Below, one piece after another: positions 8,314 to 16,954 of a stretch of 64,000 bases of DNA. Numbering within the stretch: the stretch's first letter is position 1; every line of letters starts with the position of its first letter. A program made the translations under genes and the position numbers. The notes beneath the pieces are model-generated. The model made no database searches. It saw only the letters and a list, made by a program, of their open reading frames with translations, and had not been told where the DNA came from. Origin of the DNA: Verrucomicrobiales bacterium (lineage in GTDB: Bacteria; Verrucomicrobiota; Verrucomicrobiia; Verrucomicrobiales; DEV007); the NCBI GenBank assembly GCA_029213005.1, contig JARGPI010000001.1:245356-309355 (forward strand), written 5' to 3'.

Positions 8314-9219
8314 TTAATCGGCCTTATCCACTGCGGTTACCTGCTGTCCCGGCACGACCCGGTGGGTCCCGTCCGCCACAATTTGAGCATTGGGATCGAC
8401 CTTGCCCCTTATCCAGGCGCGATCATTTTCCACATGGTGAACTTCCACAAACTGGCGGTCGATTTTACCATTTTTCACCACATAAATCGACCACATCCCC
8501 CGGGTTTCACGGGTCAGAGCGGTCAGCGGAAGCCAAAAACCTTGAACCTCTTCAGTCTTCGGAAGCTGCAGGGTTACCGTTTCGCCCGGCAGGTGGTTCT
8601 CCGAAATTTTCGCAGGAAGCGAGAAGAATACCGTTCGGGTTCGGCCGTTTTGATCGATCTCCGGAAGAACCCCGCTGGCCACGATTTGGTATTTTTTACC
8701 GTCCAGTTCGAGATCGTAACTGTCTCCGGTGCTGATATCCTCCGCAACGTCAACCGGCAGGCTGAACCAGGCCTCGAGGTCGGATGGTTTCACCAATCTG
8801 AAAACAGGCACTCCCGGACTGGCCACCGATCCAATCGTCATCCGCTTCGCCGCAATAACTCCGGCGAAAGGTGCCACCAAATCGGTTCCCGAATCCAACT
8901 CAGCCAGAATTTGATCCTTCTTCACGGTATCTCCTGCCGCGACGGTGATACGATCGATCCGCCCGCCTCGCTGAAAGGACAAATCGACGGCCTCTTTGGA
9001 CTGGATCAGCCCGGTGTACGAGCGATTCACTTGAAGGCTATCCGAACTCTGTGATTTGACCGTGTTTACCTTGAGAACCCGTCCACTGCTGTTTTTCGAA
9101 GAAAAATCCTCCGAAAGATCGCCCGATTTCTGCCCGGTAATGAGAACGACAAAGATCACGGTTCCCAGTAGCAAGCAAACCAGACCGGACAAAATATTGC
9201 TGATAGCCCTCTCGTTCAT
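8314..9219 (-). CDS. RND periplasmic adaptor (membrane fusion protein)
   Basis: The 301-residue protein has an N-terminal membrane anchor (about 8-28), two half-lipoyl motifs (about 80-109 with VAAGDTVKKDQILAELDSG, and 114-143 with APFAGVI) and a beta-barrel/membrane-proximal C-terminus. It would link the RND permease encoded 1 base downstream to an outer-membrane channel. The two lipoyl halves are joined by only a few residues, so the long alpha-helical hairpin that normally docks to a TolC-type channel is missing. Short adaptors of this kind are known, but contact with the channel must then be different. The gene is divergent from the flavoprotein gene at 9390. Confidence 0.85.
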   Translation of the reverse strand: MNERAISNILSGLVCLLLGTVIFVVLITGQKSGDLSEDFSSKNSSGRVLKVNTVKSQSSDSLQVNRSYTGLIQSKEAVDLSFQRGGRIDRITVAAGDTVKKDQILAELDSGTDLVAPFAGVIAAKRMTIGSVASPGVPVFRLVKPSDLEAWFSLPVDVAEDISTGDSYDLELDGKKYQIVASGVLPEIDQNGRTRTVFFSLPAKISENHLPGETVTLQLPKTEEVQGFWLPLTALTRETRGMWSIYVVKNGKIDRQFVEVHHVENDRAWIRGKVDPNAQIVADGTHRVVPGQQVTAVDKAD

Positions 9220-9389
9220 GTAGTTTTGACGATGAAGTTAGTGGGAGGTTAGGGAAAACCAAACAGCAATTTTTCCGAAAAAAGGGTGATACCGCAATTC
9301 CAGTCCAAACGTAGCCTGCAGTGGCTTTCAAACTTGTGGTTTTTCTGATTAACTCTAGATTTGTTCACAACACACGAAACGGTTTACTT

Positions 9390-11069
9390 ATGGCGAATAC
9401 ACAATCAAAGGCTTACGACGTGGTAATCCTTGGCGGAGGGCTCGCGGGTTTGACTTGTGCGCTGCAATGTCGAAAAGAATGCCCGGATGCGAGCATCGCA
9501 GTCCTCGAAAAAGCGACTCACCCGGTTTCGGAAGCGACACACAAAGTTGGCGAATCGAGCGTGGAAGTTGGTGCCCACTACTTTTACAAGGTGTTGGATC
9601 TCGAAGAACATCTCGAAAAGGAGCAGATCCCGAAACTGGGTTTACGACTCTTTTTTGATCAGGGGAAAAACGATGCGATCGATAACCGCCTCGAAGTCGG
9701 CGGGACGGAATTTCCGCCCTTCCCGAGCTATCAGTTTGATCGAGGACGTTTTGAAAACTACCTCGGACGGCGCTGTATCGATCAGGGTATCGAGTTTCAC
9801 CATTCCGCGACGATCAAAGTCGTTGATGTGAATTCGGGCAGCACGCCCCATCATATCCGCTTCGAAAAACACGATGAAATCCATCACTTCGCGGCCAAAT
9901 GGATTGTCGACGCCAGTGGTCGGGCCGGTTTGTTAAAACGGAAGCTCGACCTCCAGCAGGATTGCGATCACAAAGCCAGCTCCGCCTGGATTCGAATCAA
10001 TAAGAGAGTCAAAGTCGATGACTGGACTGAGGATGAAAACTGGGGCAGGGGGCATGGGGAGAAAAATCCCCGATGGCAGAGCACCAATCACTTGTTGGGT
10101 GAAGGATATTGGATTTGGATGATTCCTCTCGCATCAGGATCGACCAGTATCGGGATCGTCGCAGACGACGGGGCGCACCCACTGTCTGAATTCAACTCAA
10201 TTGATAAAATGCTGGACTGGCTCGATGTCCATCAGCCCGTTTTGGCAAAGGAATTGAAAGCCAACCGCGACCTGATTCAGGACTTCGGGGCAATTAAACG
10301 CTACTCACGCGAATGCAAAAACCTCTACTCCACGGACCGTTGGGCAATCGTCGGGGACGCCGGATTTTTCATTGATCCGTTTTATTCGCCCGGAAACGAT
10401 TTTATTGCTCTGGCGAACACGTTTGCGACTGATCTGATCAAACGGGATCTCGAGGGGCGGGCGATTAGCAACACGCTCCGGGTTCCGATGTACAACAAGC
10501 TCTTCAAAATCTTCTTCAATAACACCGGGAAGGTGTTCAAGGAGAATTACCAGCTGTTTGGCAATCATCAGGTTATGCCGGTCAAGATTGTGTGGGACTG
10601 GTTGATTTACTGGTCCGTCACCGGTCAGATATTCATTCACGGGAAACTGTGTGATCCCGGGATGTTTGTCCGGCACATGTTTCACCTGAAACGCCTCAAC
10701 GATTTGAATCACGACATGCAGGCTCATTTCCGGAAATGGCATCAACAGATGCCACCAAGGGAGGTTGCCGGGTTAATCAACACGTCGATGATTTCGATCA
10801 TCACCGATACAAACCGAGGCTTGCTCGACGAATTGAGCGATCGTGAGTTCAATGAGCGTTTTGTGAAAAACGTCCAGAAGATGGAGACACTTTTCTGGGA
10901 AATTGCCGATCACTCGGGCATTGCTATCGAGACCAAAATCCCCCGACGCAATTATCCCGATGCCGTGAAAGGTGGATTTAACGAAGTCTTTAAAGTGACG
11001 GCGAATCAGGGGGAAATGGAAAAATCTATGGAAGACAAGCCCGTCTCCGACCCTGTTATTGCGATGTAA
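9390..11069 (+). CDS. FAD-dependent oxidoreductase of the tryptophan-halogenase family
   Basis: The 559-residue flavoprotein has an N-terminal dinucleotide fold (GGGLAG, about 15-20), KVGES (52-56), the FAD-contact motif GDAGFFIDP (322-330) and the halogenase signature W-x-W-x-I-P (WIWMIP, 241-246), which in true halogenases keeps monooxygenation away from the substrate. Lys82 (PKLGLRLFF) sits where halogenases carry the catalytic Lys that forms a chloramine. Halogenation is therefore possible, but many relatives in pigment clusters have no proven halogenase activity. I chose the ATG at 9390, in front of the nucleotide-binding motif, rather than the GTG 69 bases upstream. It lies beside the lyase/ligase/pump block and converges head-on with the M28 peptidase gene with no gap. 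Confidence 0.8.
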   Translation: MANTQSKAYDVVILGGGLAGLTCALQCRKECPDASIAVLEKATHPVSEATHKVGESSVEVGAHYFYKVLDLEEHLEKEQIPKLGLRLFFDQGKNDAIDNRLEVGGTEFPPFPSYQFDRGRFENYLGRRCIDQGIEFHHSATIKVVDVNSGSTPHHIRFEKHDEIHHFAAKWIVDASGRAGLLKRKLDLQQDCDHKASSAWIRINKRVKVDDWTEDENWGRGHGEKNPRWQSTNHLLGEGYWIWMIPLASGSTSIGIVADDGAHPLSEFNSIDKMLDWLDVHQPVLAKELKANRDLIQDFGAIKRYSRECKNLYSTDRWAIVGDAGFFIDPFYSPGNDFIALANTFATDLIKRDLEGRAISNTLRVPMYNKLFKIFFNNTGKVFKENYQLFGNHQVMPVKIVWDWLIYWSVTGQIFIHGKLCDPGMFVRHMFHLKRLNDLNHDMQAHFRKWHQQMPPREVAGLINTSMISIITDTNRGLLDELSDREFNERFVKNVQKMETLFWEIADHSGIAIETKIPRRNYPDAVKGGFNEVFKVTANQGEMEKSMEDKPVSDPVIAM

Positions 11070-12164
11070 CTAATCGTTGGCCCAGTCCAGAACAAACGCG
11101 GCTGCCCCCTGGACGACTTTTTTCATGCGGTCAAAATCGAGAGTTTCCGGGCGGTCCGTTGGTTTGTGGTAATGGGGATTTCTGAAATTCGCAGTGTCAG
11201 TTAACATCAGAGCCGGAATCTCCGCTTCCCAATAGGAATAGTGGTCGCTACGGGAAGCATTTCCCAGCAAGTCGCCCCATCGGGAGACACTGAACACCGG
11301 TAAATCGGGAACGTAACGCCGATACGTCCCGTCGAGCCGTCGCCCATGTCGGTAAGTATTAAAATTTCCCACGGTAACGATGGTATTGCCCACGGTTGGT
11401 GGCTCGAAAAGGATCGGAATTCGCGCCGGTGATTGTTGCGAATCTGGTGTATCGACAAAATAACCGATCATTTCCAGATTCAGACAGAGTTCCGGACGCG
11501 GGTGTTTCCCGGCATCAATCGACTTCACGAAAGCTCGGGAGCCCACCAATCCCAACTCTTCGAAATCGAAGAAAACAAACCGGACGGTTTTCTCCAATTC
11601 GTCCTGTTTTGTTAAGATCCGGGCAATCTCCAAAACCCCGGCGACACCGGAATTATTGTCATCAGCCCCCGGACTGCCGGCGACAGTATCGTAGTGAGCC
11701 GTGACATCGATGATTTTTTCGGGCCGTGATTTGCCTGTGAGAGTGGTGATCAAATTGATACCCGTCCCGATTTTTTCCGTTTCAAAAGTCACCCGCCGGG
11801 GCGTGAGGCCGATTGCACGAAGTTCATCCTCCAAATAGGTTAATTTGGTGTCGCGCTCCTTTCCACCCGTCAGTGCCAGGCCATACGGATTAAGATCGCG
11901 ATTGATTTGTTGAATTGATTCCGGGAGAGATCGGTCAGCACGAATCCCTGCGCCTTTCTCAACCCGCTTGAAACGTGATCCCACCGCAGAAAGACTTTCC
12001 ACATGGCGCCTTAAATTTTCGCGACTAACACCGGAAACGGCGTCGGAGATTTCGCTTTTCAACGGGCAACGCCCCGCTCCAAAATCGACTGCCCAAATGG
12101 CCGCGAGAACTCCGACGGCAGCCAAAGTCAAGCCCAGCAACCATTTGCGAATCTTAGTAATCAT
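11070..12164 (-). CDS. M28-family zinc metallopeptidase, membrane anchored
   Basis: The 364-residue protein starts with a hydrophobic anchor or uncleaved signal (about 7-26). The catalytic part has the M28 pattern: HYD (His157, Asp159), bridging Asp in GADDNNSG (about 168), FEE (Glu202-Glu203) and a C-terminal His in the YHKPTDRPETLDF segment. M28 enzymes are aminopeptidases or related hydrolases with two zinc ions. The catalytic domain is predicted to be periplasmic. It is monocistronic. Its stop codon directly abuts that of the flavoprotein gene. Confidence 0.88.
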   Translation of the reverse strand: MITKIRKWLLGLTLAAVGVLAAIWAVDFGAGRCPLKSEISDAVSGVSRENLRRHVESLSAVGSRFKRVEKGAGIRADRSLPESIQQINRDLNPYGLALTGGKERDTKLTYLEDELRAIGLTPRRVTFETEKIGTGINLITTLTGKSRPEKIIDVTAHYDTVAGSPGADDNNSGVAGVLEIARILTKQDELEKTVRFVFFDFEELGLVGSRAFVKSIDAGKHPRPELCLNLEMIGYFVDTPDSQQSPARIPILFEPPTVGNTIVTVGNFNTYRHGRRLDGTYRRYVPDLPVFSVSRWGDLLGNASRSDHYSYWEAEIPALMLTDTANFRNPHYHKPTDRPETLDFDRMKKVVQGAAAFVLDWAND

Positions 12165-12286
12165 CTCCCGAATATGACGTCGTCAGGTGCCGGAGTGAAG
12201 TTAATTTCAGGAAATGATTAGCGCATATTAGCGGCATTTCGCAGTGCCTTTTTCAACAGGTTGCGGTACGGTGACCCTTTTTATTG

Positions 12287-14902
12287 ATGGATTGGCTTCA
12301 CCCAAAGATTCTGCTTCTCGCGATCCCCGCCATACTCTGGCTGATCTGGGCTGATTCACGCTCAGTTCACCCCATGTCTGCGGGTCGTCGGCGGGCGCTT
12401 TTGATCATTCGCGCCTTGTGCATTTTCCTCGCTCTGCTTTGTCTAGCGTCTCCAGCGAGGCTTCTCGAGAGCACTCAACAGGGAGTAATTTTTGTGGTCG
12501 ATCATTCGCGGAGTCTTGGTAAAGAAGGCGTTACCAAAGCGTTTAGCGAAGCGCAAACCATTGTTTCAAAGCTGGATGGTTTTTCCCGGGTTGGTTACGT
12601 CGCAACGGGTAGTAATGGCAAGGTGTTACAGTTTCCGGAGGCAGCGACCGGCGAAATGGTTCTCGCTGAAGGAATCCTTGAACAACTCGGCTCCGCAACG
12701 AATCTGGAACAGGGGTGCCGCCTGGGCAGAGGTATATTTCCGGCGGGCTCCTCCCGACATCTGGTTTTGTTAAGTGACGGCGTTGAAACGCGGGGATCGC
12801 TGGTGAAATTCGCGCGGGAAGCTGCCGTATCGGGAATAAAAATTCACGCTTTAGGAGTCAGTGGACAGGTAGAGCCGGATGTCAGGATCACGAATCTGAA
12901 GGCCTCTCAAACCCGCCTTACCGAAGGCGCGGCACTGACACTGACCGCAACGGTCGAAGGTTCCATTTCAGGATCCGGAAAATTGCGACTCTTCGAAAAT
13001 GGTATCGAAGACGACACCGCCGAAGTGGAGATCGTTGCGGGAGAAACGTTGACTCACATTTTCAAACGATCTCCAGACCGCCGAAATATTTACAATTACC
13101 GGGTCACCATCGAAGGCTTTGAAGGGCGCGATGCGATTCCGGAGAATAACGAGGCGCTCGCGATTGTTGATGTCAGGGGCAAACCGTTGATTTTATATTG
13201 CGAAGGTGAAGAGGGCGAAGACCGATATTTGATTGATGCGATGGCGCGGGAGGGAATCCAAATCGATTCGCGAAAACCCTCAGCTTTGCCGGTGAGTCTC
13301 CAGGACCTGGCGGGTTACGATGCCGTGATATTTTCAGATGTGCCCGCTCATCAGGTCGGTGAAGCGCGGATGTTGGCGCTGCGGGATTATGTCGAAAAGC
13401 TGGGCGGTGGATTTGTGATGGTTGGCGGAATGCGCTCCTTCGGTGTGGGTGGTTACTATCGGACCCCTATCGAGGAGATTTTACCGGTGAAGCTAAAGGC
13501 CCCCGATCAGGAAGAATTTATGTCATCAGCGCTGGCTCTCGTGATCGACCGCTCCGGTTCCATGGCGGGACAAAAAATCGAAGTCTGTAAGTCAGCCGCA
13601 ATCGCCACCACCGAACTGCTCAGTTCGAAGGATTACATCGGGGTGTATGCCTTCGATTCACAGGCGCATGTCATCGTCCCAATGACGAAGGTGACGTCGA
13701 CCAGCTCGATCGCCAATCAGATCGCGGTGGTTGGCTCAGGGGGCGGGACTAACATCTATCCTGCGATGATGTCCGCTCGTGAAGCTCTCGGAAAGGTGAA
13801 GGCGAAGATCAAACATATGATTGTTCTGACCGATGGCCAGACTTCAGGAACAGGGTATCAGGCTCTAGCCTCGCAGTGCCAGGCCGAGGGGATCACTATT
13901 TCCACGGTAGCGGTCGGAGCCGGTGCACAAATCGGACTGCTTCAGACAATCGCAGCCGCAGGTGGCGGACAAAATTACGTTACGATGGACCCTGCGGACA
14001 TCACCCGGATTTTCACTCAGGATACCATGGTTCACACCGGGCGGATGATTCGGGAAGAGGCGTTCGAGCCGGAGATGGTCGAAAGCCATCCCATGCTGAA
14101 AGGCTGGGATCCCGCCAGTGCGCCGCCTTTGCTTGGTTATGTGAAAACCAATCGCAAAGCGACCTCTCAAATTCCGCTGGTGACGGACGTGGGTGATCCA
14201 CTGCTTGCCCACTGGAGATTCGGTCTCGGAAAAGTCACCGCTTTTACCTCTGATTGTAAGTCCCGCTGGGCAGCACTCTGGGTGGCTGATTGGCAGGGAT
14301 ACAGCCAAATGTGGGCTCAAATTTTGGTGGAGACCGCGCGTCCCCCGCAAGGTCGTCACATGGATCTGAGGCTGGATCAGGAAGGCAGTGAAGTCGTGAT
14401 CACTGCCGATATTTTATCCGACGCCGGAACCCGGAAGAACGGGGCCCAGGTCGAGGCCGATATTTTTTACGTCGCAGCAAATTCACTGGGAGCCGGAATG
14501 AAATCCATCTTAAAACTGAATCTTGAGCAGAAAGGCCCGGGATTGTATGAAGCCAAATTTCGCCCCGATGAAGCAGGGGTTTATATGATTCGCTCCCGTT
14601 CGGGTTCAGAAGTGGTTTCGGCGGGTTATGTTCACAACCCGTCCAGTGAAGTGGCTTCGGGTAGGGTGGACGAGAACCTGCTGAGAAAAGTTTGCGACAT
14701 CACGGGCGGGCAGTTTCTCGAGGATTCATCAGAGGTGCTGGAACTGAAGGGGAGCTCCACAGCCAAATATGTCGAACTGTGGCCGTATCTATTGCTGGCG
14801 ATGCTGGGGCTTTTTATGATCGACCTGATCATCCGGCGTTGGGAGAACCTCCTGGGAGTTCAGGAATTTTTCAGCTTTGGAAAACGAAGCCGTCAACTCT
14901 GA
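12287..14902 (+). CDS. Large membrane VWA protein with glutamine-amidotransferase-like domain (orphan paralogue)
   Basis: The protein of about 871 residues has two N-terminal TM helices (about 5-22 and 38-58), a first VWA-like domain (VDHSRS metal-site motif, near 75), a class-I GATase-like Rossmann domain (about 300-400, with GGGFVMVGG), a second VWA domain with an intact MIDAS motif DRSGS (about 422) and a C-terminal TM helix (about 830-850). It is a close architectural paralogue of the protein encoded at 36355, sharing the S-F-G-x-G-G-Y-Y motif and the IDxSGSM loop, but here it stands alone without MoxR or DUF58 partners. The first ATG (12287) is preferred over the TTG just before it. Its function is unknown; the family is linked to MoxR-driven envelope complexes. 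Confidence 0.85.
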   Translation: MDWLHPKILLLAIPAILWLIWADSRSVHPMSAGRRRALLIIRALCIFLALLCLASPARLLESTQQGVIFVVDHSRSLGKEGVTKAFSEAQTIVSKLDGFSRVGYVATGSNGKVLQFPEAATGEMVLAEGILEQLGSATNLEQGCRLGRGIFPAGSSRHLVLLSDGVETRGSLVKFAREAAVSGIKIHALGVSGQVEPDVRITNLKASQTRLTEGAALTLTATVEGSISGSGKLRLFENGIEDDTAEVEIVAGETLTHIFKRSPDRRNIYNYRVTIEGFEGRDAIPENNEALAIVDVRGKPLILYCEGEEGEDRYLIDAMAREGIQIDSRKPSALPVSLQDLAGYDAVIFSDVPAHQVGEARMLALRDYVEKLGGGFVMVGGMRSFGVGGYYRTPIEEILPVKLKAPDQEEFMSSALALVIDRSGSMAGQKIEVCKSAAIATTELLSSKDYIGVYAFDSQAHVIVPMTKVTSTSSIANQIAVVGSGGGTNIYPAMMSAREALGKVKAKIKHMIVLTDGQTSGTGYQALASQCQAEGITISTVAVGAGAQIGLLQTIAAAGGGQNYVTMDPADITRIFTQDTMVHTGRMIREEAFEPEMVESHPMLKGWDPASAPPLLGYVKTNRKATSQIPLVTDVGDPLLAHWRFGLGKVTAFTSDCKSRWAALWVADWQGYSQMWAQILVETARPPQGRHMDLRLDQEGSEVVITADILSDAGTRKNGAQVEADIFYVAANSLGAGMKSILKLNLEQKGPGLYEAKFRPDEAGVYMIRSRSGSEVVSAGYVHNPSSEVASGRVDENLLRKVCDITGGQFLEDSSEVLELKGSSTAKYVELWPYLLLAMLGLFMIDLIIRRWENLLGVQEFFSFGKRSRQL

Positions 14903-15537
14903 CCGTTCAACCACTTTTCGTACTGCTCCTCGGGGATTATCCAGGCCAGTATCATCCCGAGGCCGTCCGAGGGTGACTTACCGTTATCCGTTTGATGGTT
15001 GAGCGGCACCAGATTTACGAGGGCTCCAAAAACGGCGGCAGCTCCAAATGACTGAAGCGCAATCAGCCATATGATAGGTTGTCGGCTGAACAATGTTTCA
15101 CTCCCAAGGAAGAGCCAAATTAACAAAGCGAGCCCGATTTCAACACCGGGCCCGGCTCCGAAGATCAAAAAGCACTTCAGCCTTGGAAAGGCTAAATTTG
15201 CGGGGCGGGGGATCACAAAACCGGAAAGGGGAATCGCCCGAAGTTCCGTCGGCATCCCGAGAATGGTGAACTGACTGATCAGTTTCCCAGTGCCGATAGA
15301 AATTTTTTCCACCCGCCATCCCAGCCATTTTGCCATCAAGGCGTGGCCCAGCTCGTGAATAAAAAGTAAGATGGCCCACGAAACCAGAAACAGGGGGACA
15401 CTCAATTTGAAGACAGAATACTCCTCGTACAAAGCCACCAGCATCATCCCTCCGAAGAAAACCGCCAGCATTACAATCGCGGCCAATTCAGGCTTGCTGG
15501 GCGGACGGGATGCGGTTCCTGGCGAATAGGGAGCCAT
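14893..15537 (-). CDS. M50-family intramembrane metalloprotease (site-2-protease-like)
   Basis: The 214-residue multipass membrane protein has HELGH (His61, Glu62, His65) in a hydrophobic segment, a central GAGPGVEIGLALL membrane segment and the third zinc ligand in SPSDG (Asp191). No PDZ domain is present, so it belongs to the compact M50 subgroup. Substrates are unknown; relatives cleave membrane-bound regulators. Its last 10 bases overlap the end of the convergent VWA gene, the two stops reading TCA...TGA. rsmI lies 4 bases upstream in the same direction. Confidence 0.85.
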   Translation of the reverse strand: MAPYSPGTASRPPSKPELAAIVMLAVFFGGMMLVALYEEYSVFKLSVPLFLVSWAILLFIHELGHALMAKWLGWRVEKISIGTGKLISQFTILGMPTELRAIPLSGFVIPRPANLAFPRLKCFLIFGAGPGVEIGLALLIWLFLGSETLFSRQPIIWLIALQSFGAAAVFGALVNLVPLNHQTDNGKSPSDGLGMILAWIIPEEQYEKWLNGQS

Positions 15538-15541
15538 TGAC

Positions 15542-16261
15542 TCAGTAGCTCTTTACTTTTTTCACCCGTGTCACGCCCTGGATCAACAGGGTAATCTCCC
15601 CTTTGACGGCACCATCACCAAAACTGTGAAGTAATTCCGCGGCGGTTCCCCGATGGTAGGTCTCGAACTTTTTGGTCAATTCCCGGGCGACACAGATCAG
15701 GCGATCCGGATCCAGCGTTCCTAAAAGAGCAATTGTTTTGAGAATCCGATGAGGGGATTCAAAAAATATTGAGGTTCCTTCGCGGTCGATCGCTTCCTGA
15801 AGCGCTTTCTCCTTTTTGCCGGATTTGACCGGCAGGAAGCCACCGAAGAAAAATTTATCCGTTGGCAAGCCTGACCCTATCAACCCGGTGGTCACCGCAG
15901 ACGGACCCGGGATCACCTCGACCCGCACGTCCTCCTCAATGCATTTCTGGACCAGACGAAATCCCGGATCAGAAATCGACGGGCTGCCGGCGTCCGACAA
16001 AACGGCAAGGATCAAACCTTCGTCCTGGATTCGGGCTACCAGCGTGTCGACGCGCTTCAGTTCGTTGTGTTCGTGCAGAGGGATTAATTCCTTATGAGGA
16101 ATCTCATAATGGCTCAGCAGGCGAAGAGAATGCCGGGTATCCTCACAGGCAATCAGGTCAGCTTTTTTCAGGCAATCCACCGCTCGAAACGTGAAGTCGC
16201 CCAGATTTCCGATCGGACTGCAAATCAGTTGAACGAGTGTCCTCGTGGTTTCGAGGTTCAT
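15542..16261 (-). CDS. rsmI: 16S rRNA (cytidine1402-2'-O)-methyltransferase RsmI
   Basis: The 239-residue protein has the tetrapyrrole-methylase fold signatures of RsmI: CSPIGNLGD near the N-terminus, ACEDTRHS, SDAGSPSISDPGF and a GPSAV motif. RsmI 2'-O-methylates C1402 in the decoding centre, using SAM. It is shorter than the E. coli enzyme (286) because it lacks much of the C-terminal extension. The ATG at 16259-16261 is chosen over the TTG one codon upstream. The gene follows lptE by 12 bases. Confidence 0.93.
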   Translation of the reverse strand: MNLETTRTLVQLICSPIGNLGDFTFRAVDCLKKADLIACEDTRHSLRLLSHYEIPHKELIPLHEHNELKRVDTLVARIQDEGLILAVLSDAGSPSISDPGFRLVQKCIEEDVRVEVIPGPSAVTTGLIGSGLPTDKFFFGGFLPVKSGKKEKALQEAIDREGTSIFFESPHRILKTIALLGTLDPDRLICVARELTKKFETYHRGTAAELLHSFGDGAVKGEITLLIQGVTRVKKVKSY

Positions 16262-16273
16262 CAAGAGTTGGGT

Positions 16274-16852
16274 TTACCAGCCTTCGCTCATTTGATCGAC
16301 CAGCTTCTTGGCCGCATCCTCAGCCGCCACAGCAACTGCATTGCGCTCACCAACCTGATAGCTGGCGTCGACGAACTGGATCGTTGATCCCACCACAACG
16401 CCGGGAACGACTCTGATAGTTTCATCACCCAGAGTGACGTCTTTAGCCTCCAAGTCGTTCTTCATCGTAATCTCCTGCCCGGTCGACGGATCTTCCAAAT
16501 ACCAGCGGATATACAAATAAAGGCCCAATTCCTGAGAGCGGAGTGTTTCTGTTCTCACTCCCCGAAGCTGATATTTCGTAATGCGCTCAACTCGTCCTCT
16601 CAAAATCGCGTCAGCATCGTGACGTTTTGCGACTTGATAGGTTCCGTCCATTTGAATTTCCTTGAGCACCGCACTGGTCACCAAGCTGGAAATCCGGGGT
16701 TCAAGCGTGTCGTTCTTAAACGGTGGAACAAAGATTTTATCGATGTTGGCGTAGGCCGATGGCTTGACCGCGCCCAGCTGATAACCTGCGCACCCTGCAA
16801 AAGATGCAATCAGCAGAACGGCAAGCAGTGCCCGTATTATCAGCATTCTCAT
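16274..16852 (-). CDS. lptE: LptE-like LPS-assembly lipoprotein
   Basis: The 192-residue protein has a lipoprotein signal ending in ASFAGC (Cys21), followed by GYQLG and IFVPPFKNDTLEPR, the conserved N-terminal pattern of LptE. Later it has DAILRGRVERI. LptE plugs the LptD barrel in the outer membrane and helps deliver LPS to the surface, so this points to a diderm with LPS. It sits between a BamD-like gene and rsmI on the same strand. The remote family match is by pattern; the annotation is likely but not certain. Confidence 0.75.
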   Translation of the reverse strand: MRMLIIRALLAVLLIASFAGCAGYQLGAVKPSAYANIDKIFVPPFKNDTLEPRISSLVTSAVLKEIQMDGTYQVAKRHDADAILRGRVERITKYQLRGVRTETLRSQELGLYLYIRWYLEDPSTGQEITMKNDLEAKDVTLGDETIRVVPGVVVGSTIQFVDASYQVGERNAVAVAAEDAAKKLVDQMSEGW

Positions 16853-16954
16853 TAAAAATGAATCGTCGAATTACAAATCGACAAGTCCCTTATAATCACT
16901 CTGCCGATAAAATTCAAGGATCACTTACCCAAATCGGAGAAAAATTCTGATGTT

